Positions 23,101-33,000 of a DNA stretch of 64,000 nt are shown one piece after another; positions within the stretch are counted from its first letter, which is position 1, and every line of letters begins with the position of its first letter. A program made the position numbers and the translations under genes. This DNA comes from Limnomonas spitsbergensis (Eukaryota; Chlorophyta; Chlorophyceae; Chlamydomonadales): NCBI GenBank assembly GCA_037349105.1, contig JAYJMM010000113.1, positions 4,340,001 through 4,404,000 of the forward strand, in the 5' to 3' direction. A model generated the notes under the pieces. It was given only the letters and a program-made list of their open reading frames with translations. It ran no database searches and had not been told where the DNA came from.

Positions 23101-24338
23101 CCAGGACGCCGGATCCAGGCGCAGTACCATCGACCTGCCAGCGTCGTTGGAGCGGGAAGTGGCGTCAAGGCTGGAGGAGTGCAGTGGAGGCGAAAGGGGG
23201 CAGGTGCCCGGGCTGGCGGCCTGGCTACCGATGCCACCAATGCCTTCCCCACTGTCAAAACCCCCATTGGCCGCGGATCCACAGCTGAACACATCAGCGC
23301 TGATTGCAACGCCGGAGGGAGTACAGTGCACGAGTGTGCAGAATTCGGCGGTCTGTGCTGCTGCCTGCTGATGCTGGGTGAAGGCCAGGAGGACATCCAT
23401 ACTGCTGCTGCTGAAAGAGGACTTCCTCATGCTGCAGACAGCCGCGGGTGGGACTCCGACCGACTGTTCCGAGCCGTCTGAAACGCGCGGTTGGTGCACC
23501 TGCTGCCTCTGCGGCTGGGGCACGTCTGTGCTGACAGCCCTGCCAAAGCTCCCGGGTGTCATATCCTGCAGGCGCGTCGTGACGGCCCAGGAGGAAGCGC
23601 CCTGCGGCGGCCGCAAGTGCTGCGGCTGCATCAGTGGCGGCAGCACAGGCGCGTCAGGCATGTAGCTGGCCAGTGCGGCAGCCAGTTCTGCATCATAGTA
23701 GGTCCCGGTGTGAGGAGGGGGCTGGTGGAAGTAGTGGTGCTGCTGTGGCTGCTCAGCCAGCTGAGTCAGCTGCTTGCTGCCGTATACCACCGGGGCGGAG
23801 ATGGAGGGCAAGCTGGACAGGTCATGATAAGTGCTGCAGGCAGGGGGGAACCTGCCCTGGGATGAGCCTGGAGACAGGGAGAGATAAATGTGCTGTGTGA
23901 GAGATAGTCCAAGAGGAAGGGAGGTCACTCTTTGGGTTGGATTTTGTATGATCAGTCTCTTGCCATGAACCTAAGAAGCAGCTGGAAGCATAACAGTGAG
24001 AAGTAAATCATTAACTGGCATCTTGTACTCATGCATGCAATATATATCGTTTTGAACACCTGCCTGATGCTGCAGCGGCTGCAGTCTTCAGGGAGGAGGC
24101 GGATGTGTTGCTTGATGCTGAGCTGAGTGGAGCCAGCTTTCTCTTGCCAGAGCTTCCCTGACCAACACCTGCAGAGGCAGTCGGTTAAAAATCCCGCTGC
24201 CAGATTTGAACTTCGGTGGCTGTATCAGCATGCAAGGAGGGGGTGCCACGAACGGAAGATGCACTGCGTAATTTCAAAAGACGTGCCTGCGGCAGCGGAT
24301 GCTCGAGCCTCTGAGATTCCGCGAGGCTGCTTCGTCAT
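20158..24338 (-). CDS. Protein kinase (TKL-like) with long activation-segment insertion
   Basis: Proposed exons, in transcript order: 24338-24287, 24168-24064, 23867-22711, 22074-20998, 20573-20321 and 20270-20158. Phases agree and give 918 residues. Residues 1 to about 340 are Ser/Gln/Pro/Ala-rich. The kinase domain starts near residue 350 with the glycine loop LSTGTFGAVFRG, then the lysine motif DVAVKLMKP, an alpha-C glutamate in FRIEAELLPGLSHPNIV, the catalytic loop VVHRDVKPLNVLIGADG, DFGVARL, GTAHYAAPE, a C-lobe DVFGLACCLWEAL and a final ERPT. All canonical catalytic residues are present, so it should be an active Ser/Thr or dual-specificity kinase. DFG and APE are 232 residues apart rather than the usual 20-35, owing to an acidic and alanine-rich insertion. 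The first two introns would be GC-AG type (CAG|gcacgt, CAG|gcaggt), which makes the first two exons less secure. The start codon could lie further upstream in the same frame. Confidence 0.85.
22283..22350. repeat. Short tandem repeat with gaattcactg
   Basis: Three to four units of aacactgaattcactgaaaa, about 26 bp each, in the kinase intron between the two kinase-domain exons. Confidence 0.8.
22510..22705 (-). repeat. About 45-bp repeat at the kinase exon 3 donor
   Basis: Units with gaggctcaccagcctggcag and cctgcgagcccacctgc recur four times between the two kinase-domain exons. Read on the - strand they contain gcaggtgggctcgcaggctg and ctggtgagc, resembling the real donor TGCAG|gtgagcttgcc (22711/22710). 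Confidence 0.6.
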
Positions 24339-25367
24339 GTTAGCCACAAACGTCCTCTTCCTCGGTGCCTTGTTGGTCTTCTTGCGCCTATAGTGCTTGA
24401 AGGGGTTGGGCCCTGCGCCACATACGAGAACATTATTGCGTATTCGCAGATGCTGATATCTGAAGTGCATCAGCTTTGCCAGGATAAAATTGAATATGTT
24501 ATCAAGTGGCACAGGCCTTACCTTCCAGCATCGGCTTGGAATTGCATCCATTCCCGTCTCGGTCCTCGGAAACTCTCCCATTCACCATGTCGTCAATTAT
24601 CATGTTCGTAAATGTAGGCATCGCGGCAATGCGAATGGCGCTGCACATGTGCTTGCAGCCTGACGCCACCTCAAAGTGTGACCAATTAGGCAACCGACCC
24701 ATCTTCCTCGCGGCATTTTTCGTCGGTTGCTGCTTCTCTAGGCCCAGTCGCAGCCGGTGGTCGGTGGCCGGTGGTCACGGTTGGGCGGGTGCGGGTGGTC
24801 CCAAGGGGCCCGGGACCAGAGGTTTGGGCGGCCGCGGCAGGTCTCCCCCAAGTCTCATACTTTGTGGCATTACAGTGCCTTTGAGAAGACCAATCAAAAG
24901 GAAATTATTATTGGAAGCTGCGCAACACGAAAACGGCGCCGCGTCGCACACTCCGGCGTAATCGTGAAAACTTAGGCCGCATATTTTTTACCGCCGCATA
25001 TGGGCCTCTTTCATGCCAACGTCTGACATGGCAGTAGGTGCCCACAAACGAGAATGGGAGCTCGCGAAGGCCAAGATCGAGGTCGTCCTGATCTTCTCCT
25101 TGGTGCTTTGCGGTGTCATGTACTTAATCTCCCAAGGCCCATCGTACGCGAACCCACATGTAAATATAATACCTTATCTTCCATTTCGCTGTGCATGGAT
25201 CATCCCCCCTTCAGCGCCATGCTCCATGCCCCACCATGCCGCCATGCTGCCCTCGTGCCAGTCCCTCTCCAGCTCCATGTCGTTCCAAGCTCCATGCCAT
25301 GCGCCATGCCGCCTCTTTGGCCATGCAGCCAAGCTGCTCAACCAGCTTATCCTTTTATGCATGACAG
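24339..25367. other. Divergent upstream region of kinase and glycohydrolase genes
   Basis: This probably holds the promoters of both divergent genes, although no clear core promoter motif was identified. The + strand frame from ATG 25013 (or 25028) encodes AHKREWELAKAKIE, followed by a hydrophobic run VVLIFSLVLCGVMYLIS. The part up to 25081 (GAG|gtcgtc) would join in phase with the next exon at 25368 and is a candidate first exon of the glycohydrolase gene. The - strand frame upstream of 24338 stays open, so the kinase could start earlier. Confidence 0.4.
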
Positions 25368-28300
25368 AGGCTGGCATACAAAGAAGATGGGCAAGATCGT
25401 GCGCGCTCAGCGCTCCTGGGCGCATTGGTAGCAGATGCAGCCACCATGGGCTTACACTGGTGAGTCCCATGCCCAATCGCCCATGCAAAGGCGCAGCGCC
25501 ATTTACGCCCATGTAGCCCTACTGCCGTAAGTGTGCTCGCTCAGCGCTCCTGGGTGATTTCTTAGCTGATGCTGCCACCATAGCTTGCACTGGTGAGTCC
25601 CAGGCCCATGCAGCACCCTGCCCATGCAATGCCATGCAAGCGCATGCTGCCTTGCAGCCATGTCCCCATGCATGGTGTAGAGCCATGCTGTCATAACAGT
25701 GTGCTATGCTTGTAGAGGTAAATGTCCGATTAAAGGGGGAAATGTCTGGTTCCTTAAGGAATTGAACACTGAGTGATATAGGAACAGCCCACACATCAGA
25801 TTTATGGGGCCTGGTGTTTTGGGGTTACATCTTCAGTTAGTTTGCAGCGCTGGGAGATCCATAATCCCTTAATCCCTAAGTACGGCATGATGAAGCGCAC
25901 AGAGATATTTATAATAAGGTACGGCTTCGCACACTGAGATGCCACAGTACTGCAGTATTGTTCCTGTTGTCCCTAACAGCTGCAAACAGCCCGGCCATCC
26001 AGCCTGCACGTATGATCGTATGAACACAGCAGTGAAAATCCTTTGTGTGGATGTGTTGACGCTGCAACACCAGTTCACGAGTGCCGTGTCCCCAGGGTCT
26101 ACAATCAGACTGCGCTGCGTGACATGCTGGCAGACCGAGGTATCCTGGACCACCCCGAGTTCATGACGCCACCTGCCAGCATGTACTACCAGGTGATAGG
26201 GTTCAGGGTTTCATGACGCCACCTGCCAGCGTGTACTGCCAGGTGATAGGGTTCAGGGTTTCATGACGCCACCTGCCAGCGTGTACTGCCAGGTGATAGG
26301 GTTCAGGGTTTCATGACGCCACCTGCCAGCGTGTACTACCAGGTAATAGGGTGCAGGGTTTCATGACGCCACCTGCTAGCGTGTACTGCCAGGTGATAGG
26401 GTTCAGGGTTTTACGACACCACCTGCCAGCGTGTACTGCCAGGTGATAGGGTTCAGGGTTCCACGACACTACCTGCCAGCGTGTACTGCCAGGTGATAGG
26501 GTTCAGGGTTTCATGACGCCACCTGTCAGCGTGTACTGCCAGGTGATAGGGTTTAGGGTTTCACGACACTACCTGCCAGCGTGTACTGCCAGGTGATAGG
26601 GTTCAGGGTTTCATGACGCCACCTGTCAGCGTGTACTGCCAGGTGATAGGGTTCAGGGTTTCATGACACCACCTGCCAGCGTGTACTGCCAGGTGATAGG
26701 GTTTAGGGTTTCACGACACTACCTGCCAGCGTGTACTGCCAGGTGATAGGGTTCAAGGTTTCACGACACCACCTGCCAGCGTGTACTGCCAGGTGATAGG
26801 GTGCAGGGTTTCACGACACCACCTGCCAGCGTGTACTGCCAGGTGATAGGGTTCAGGGTTTCACGACACCACCTGCCAGCGTGTACTGCCAGGTGATAGG
26901 GTTCAGGGTTTCATGACGCCACCTGCCAGCGTGTACTGCCAGGTGATAGGGTTCAGGGTTTCATGACGCCACCTGCCAGCGTGTACTGTCAGGTGATAGG
27001 GTGCAGGGTTTCATGACGCCACCTGTCAGCGTGTACTGCCAGGTGATAGGGTTCAGGGTTTCATGACACCACCTGCCAGCGTGTACTGCCAGGTGATAGG
27101 GTTTAGGGTTTCACGACACTACCTGCCAGCGTGTACTGCCAGGTGATAGGGTTCAAGGTTTCACGACACCACCTGCCAGCGTGTACTGCCAGGTGATAGG
27201 GTGCAGGGTTTCACGACACCACCTGCCAGCGTGTACTGCCAGGTGATAGGGTTCAGGGTTTCACGACACCACCTGCCAGCGTGTACTGCCAGGTGATAGG
27301 GTTCAGGGTTTCATGACGCCACCTGCCAGCGTGTACTGCCAGGTGATAGGGTTTAGGGTTTCATGACGCCACCTGCCAGCGTGTACTGCCAGATGATAGG
27401 GTTCAGGGTTTCATGACGCCACCTGCCAGCGTGTACTGCCAGGTGATAGGGTTCAGGGTTTCATGACGCCACCTGCCAGCGTGTACTGCCAGATGATAGG
27501 GTTCAGGGTTTTACGACACCACCTGCCAGCGTGTACTGCCAGGTGATAGGGTTCAGGGTTTCACGACACTACCTGCCAGCGTGTACTGCCAGGTGATAGG
27601 GTTCAGGGTTTCATGACGCCACCTGTCAGCGTGTACTGCCAGGTGATAGGGTTTAGGGTTTCACGACACTACCTGCCAGCGTGTACTGCCAGGTGATAGG
27701 GTTCAGGGTTTCATGACGCCACCTGTCAGCGTGTACTGCCAGGTGATAGGGTTCAGGGTTTCAAGACGCCACCTGTCAGCGTGTACTGCCAGATGATAGG
27801 GTTCTGGGTTTCATGACACCACCTGCCAGCGTGTACTGTCAGGTGATAGGGTGCAGGGTTTCATGACGCCACCTGCCAGCGTGTACTGCCAGGTGATAGG
27901 GTGCAGGGTTTCATGACGCCACCTGCCAGCGTGTACTACCAGGTGATAGGGTTCAGGGTTTCATGACGCCACCTGCTAGCGTGTACTGCCAGGTGATAGG
28001 GTTCAGGGTTTTACGACACCACCTGCCAGCGTGTACTGCCAGGTGATAGGGTTCAGGGTTTCACGACACTACCTGCCAGCGTGTACTGCCAGGTGATAGG
28101 GTTCAGGGTTTCATGACGCCACCTGTCAGCGTGTACTGCCAGGTGATAGGGTTTAGGGTTTCACGACACCACCTGCCAGCGTGTACTGCCAGGTGATAGG
28201 GTGCAGGGTTTCACGACACCACCTGTCAGCGTGTACTGCCAGGTGATAGGGTTCAGGGTTTCACGACACCACCTGCCAGCGTGTACTGCCAGGTGATAGG

Positions 28301-30003
28301 GTTCAGGGTTTCATGACGCCACCTGCCAGCGTGTACTGCCAGGTGATAGGGTTCAGGGTTTCATGACGCCACCTGTCAGCGTGTACTGCCAGGTGATAGG
28401 GTTCAGGGTTTCATGACACCACCTGCCAGCGTGTACTGCCAGGTGATAGGGTTTAGGGTTTCACGACACTACCTGCCAGCGTGTACTGCCAGGTGATAGG
28501 GTTCAAGGTTTCACGACACCACCTGCCAGCGTGTACTGCCAGGTGATAGGGTGCAGGGTTTCACGACACCACCTGCCAGCGTGTACTGCCAGGTGATAGG
28601 GTTCAGGGTTTTACGACACCACCTGCCAGCGTGTACTGCCAGGTGATAGGGTTCAGGGTTTCATGACGCCACCTGCCAGCATGTACTGCCAGGTGATAGG
28701 GTTTAGGGTTTCATGACACCACCTGCCAGCGTGTACTGCCAGGTGATAGGGTTTAGGGTTGCACGACGCCACCTGCCAGCGTGTACTGCCAGGTGATAGG
28801 GTTCAGGGTTTCATGACACCACCTGCCAGCGTGTACTGCCAGGTGATAGGGTTCAGGGTTTCACGACACTACCTGCCAGCGTGTACTGCCAGGTGATAGG
28901 GTTCAGGGTTTCACGACACCACCTGCCAGCGTGTACTGCCAGATGATAGGGTTCAGGGTTTCACGACACTACCTGCCAGCGTGTACTGCCAGGTGATAGG
29001 GTTCAGGGTTTCATGACGCCACCTGTCAGCGTGTACTGCCAGGTGATAGGGTTTAGGGTTTCATGACGCCACCTGCCAGCGTGTACTGCCAGGTGATAAG
29101 GTTCAGGGTTTGTGACACCACCTGCCAGGGCGCATCAGGTGATAGGGAGGTGCATGCCAGCAAGAGGGAAGGGTCAATGGTCGTGATGGCTAATGTCTTG
29201 ATGACAACAAGCACCATTCTGTGTTCTAGACTAGGCTACCCAGTGCTGCGGCCGAACGGGTTGCTTCCTTAATCCACGCTTCAGGACATATCTATTGCAA
29301 AGGGAACTTTGTATGGCAGGAGTTGTCGCTCGGATTTATATAATTATATTCCTGGACTAGGCGGATCTTTATGTACTTATGTGTTATACCTTGTTCATAG
29401 GCCGAGTTAAATGCTGGCGTGCTTGGTTTTTGATAGTTTTGTTTCTTTTTCTTCTGATTTGTTTCTATGATTTCTATGATTTGGTACATCTCCGGGAGGC
29501 AATGCGCACTGAAAGGCATTTGTACACCTAATTGCGTTGCTCCATTAAAAATTGCCACAACGTTGAATGACACGATTTGTGCCTACAGCATGTAAGAATA
29601 TAATCGTGCAGGTAGCCGCTTCTCCCCTAGGCAGGGGAAGTTACCCCTATTGCTTCTTGACAGAAATGCAAACCTCCCCCCCCACCCCTTTCCTCCTTGC
29701 AGTACGAAAGCGGTCGCTTCTCTCCTTATGGAGACGAGCTACTCCCGCTGCTTCGCTACCTGGCAGAGCAGGGTCACATGGAGGAGAGAAAGTGGACCAG
29801 GGTGAGCCCCGCGGAGAAGAGAGTATGGGTTTGGGTTAGAGGGGGCGACTCGTATCTTAATAGGGGGGGAAACCATACCAATAATGTAATAACAGTATTT
29901 GTAATGTTCTGTTGTCATGCTTCAGGAGGGGCTGTATCATGCATTCATGCAGAATGACCTCCTATAAATGTTATGTCGCGATCATCATCACGCACTTCGG
30001 GTG

Positions 30004-30037
<34 letters not shown>

Positions 30038-33000
30038 TCTGGTACGTCGCCTTTATTGTAGGGAGGTGTTGTGATAGAAATAAACATGAGTGGCGTCTCC
30101 GTGGGGCTGGCGCCAGGAAAGGCTTAATCGCCCGGGACAGGTCATGGGTTGTAGAAGGGTCTTTTCAAGTGCTGGGGAAATAGGCTCATGCAACTTCTTT
30201 GCGGGTCTTCCTGCTGAGCCAGGCTGCTGCTGGGGAAATAGGCACATTTGGTGGCTAAGCATGGGCGTATGTCGCTGACGATACTGAGGTGTGTGACCAG
30301 GGATAAAGTGCGAGGGAGCACCGCCTTAGGACCGCGCTGCACGATCAAAAGACGCTGGTGAATTGACACGTCAACCTGAAGTCCTCAATCTTAAACTCTT
30401 AACATTGAGTGATGAGGGATTGATGCAGGAGTGCAGTGAATGGAGGTCTTATCAAAGAAACTCTTTACATGCGTTACACCGGTATATATTAAGTAACCTT
30501 ACCGGTATATTCTGGTACCAGTAACATCAAATAAGATTAACTCTTTGTACAGTATATATTACATAGATGTAATTAAAGAAGCTACGCTAAAATCCAGTGA
30601 ATTGATGCCTTGCAACTTGAAGCATGACCTTGCGTGACAAAGGAAGCAATGCTGGGATGCAGTGAATTGAAATTGTGCGACTTGCAGGGAAATCGTGCAA
30701 CTTGAAGCACGCCTTTATTTGACAAGGAGGCTACGCTGGGATGCGGTGGATTTTGTCACTGCTGAAGTGTCCGCCTTGCGGCAGTGTTCATCTTATGTGC
30801 GCCAGCCCCCCTTTGAGGGAGTGCCAGGCGGCCTCCACTGGGCCGATGGGGATTTAGTCTGGACAGGCCTACCGTTGGAGGCCCAAGTTGCAGGGGCTTT
30901 TGCTCTAGGCTCCCTTAAGGCCACAGGCCGTAATGCTGCTGAAGTGTGCTTGAAGCGTGTGAAATAAATAGTGTGTTACATCCCCTCCTGTATCAGAGAT
31001 GATGCGCTCTCTGTCCTCATGGGAGTCTGTGAGGGTTGAACCCCCCACTTCCAGCGGACCCGCTTCCTCAATGGCCGACGCTGTACATCAGCAGCCAGCA
31101 GAGTCTACCGCCCCATACCTCATCCGTACCGCCGCCGATCTTGTACTGCTGTCTGCTGATCCAGGCGCTGGCGTACTACTACATGGGGTACCGCGGCCGC
31201 CTGAACAAGAGCTCACGGATCATGATGGACGCTTTCAATGCCGGGAAAGTCTGGCCGGAAACAGGGAGCTCACAGGACACGCAAGCCAACGCACTGGTGA
31301 AGGTGAGAAGCAGCTGTTTTGCCCGCGTTTGTTTAGGGTTCAGGGTCTAGTTTTTTGTATTGAGTTTCTGTGCAGTGCCACCGGTGCATGTTGCGCTCAA
31401 TGCGCCGCTGTAGCTGCACATCACATACACACGAGCGTCCCCGGGGACTCCTTGGATTCTCTCAGAATTTCCATCCTCTTGCAGTGCAGGGGGGACGGGG
31501 GATAAGAAGCTGCCCTCCTCCTTCCCTCCCCCTGCCCTTCCCTGCCCCTGCCCCTGCCCCTGCCCCTGCCCCTCCTGAATTTCTCCTTCCAACTCTTCTT
31601 AATTTTAAACACCACTCCTTCCACTCCATCCACTTTTTCTCACTGCACCGACACCAACCTGCCTGCAGTAGCGTAATTTTTTTAGTGATGCTGCGGGTAG
31701 TGCACGAGCTCTTCTGCTCCCTTATGTTGCGAGTGCCTTGTAACATCGTACCTCCTGTTGCAAGCACATTGTCCTAAGTTCCCTCATATTGCAAGAACCT
31801 TGTTTTAAGTTCCATCATGTTGCAACTTGCAAGTACCTTGTTTTGCATGGTACCTTCTGTTGCAAGCACCTTGTGCTAAGTTCCTTCCTGTTTCAAGTAC
31901 TTTGTTCTAAGTTCCCTCATGTTGTATATACCTTATTGTATGCTCCTTCATGTTGCTAGTACCTTCTTAGCAGTGCCCTTGACTGAAGCGTCGTGGCTGT
32001 ACCGCCCCTGGCTGTACCGCAGATCCCCGCTCTGGTTGCGCGGTACGCTGGCCGCCCGGGGCTGCTGGCTGCGGTGGACGTTGCGGTACGAGCACAGCAG
32101 AACAACCAAGAGGCAGTAGACGCGGCGCTGGCAGTGGCACGGATTTTGGAGAAGGTGGTGCTGGTGAGTCGGAGGAGGAGGGACTAAGTTAATTGCAGTG
32201 CAAACGCATAAGATCGACTATGACGTTGTGGATGCAGGGCTGGCGGTGGCGCAGATTCGGAAGGCGGTTCTGGAAGTCTTGGATTGGGGGCAGCTGCATG
32301 AATTGCTTGCCTGTCTGCCTGCCTGGACACTTGCACGCCCGACTGCCCAATCCCCTGCCCTGCCTGCCTGCCTTTTTGCCAGCATGAACGTCCGAATGTC
32401 GGCCTGCCTAAACGCCTGCCCTGCCAGCCTGAACGCCTGCCCGTCTGAATGCCTGAACGCCTGCCTGCCCGCCCGCCCGCCTGCACTACCTGCCTACCGA
32501 TTTATTGAGAGGGTAGGGCTGGGAGAGGGTGGGGATCTGCATGCACTGCCTGCCTGCCAGCCTGTCGCCCTGTCCTGTCTTGTCCCATGTCTAGCTACCC
32601 ACTAAGTCCTTGGAGTTTCCTTGTCCAAATGGCCTGGCCCCGCCCTGTCATGACCCCCCCTCCCCCGCCACCCTGTCCTGTCCTGTTCCCCGTCCTGCCC
32701 TGCCCTGCCCTGGCCTTCTGTATCTTGTTGCAGTCCTTAACAAATCTGAGCTGCTGTCCATTTTGGGCATTACAACCCAAACATTTATGATTTGTCTCCT
32801 GCCCTCTTGCACGAGGGACCTGCCCACTCAATTCACGACATCCCCAATCTCGAATAAACCCAATTCTGACCCCGAACCCCAAACCCTGAATTTTGTCCCC
32901 AGGGATCTTCTGTGTCCGAGGCGGTCGACTGGGCACTGACGCCGGGGGTGATTCCGGAGGGAATGCAGGCGCAGATACGGCTGGGCAAGTCACAGACAGG

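Noticed and set aside
25013..25137. Separate small membrane protein from the hydrophobic run VVLIFSLVLCGVMYLIS
   Set aside because: The frame has no clear end as a standalone gene, and its first part may be the first glycohydrolase exon; the evidence is too thin to call a gene.
26161..29110. CRISPR-like array (regular direct repeats)
   Set aside because: Units are contiguous 50-bp repeats without unique spacers, lie in a eukaryotic intron, and begin as a copy of the adjoining exon end.
31347..32605. Frames rich in GAGAGAG, PAPAPA or CLPACLPA
   Set aside because: They are translations of cccctg and cctgcc simple repeats in glycohydrolase introns; the real exons lie between them.
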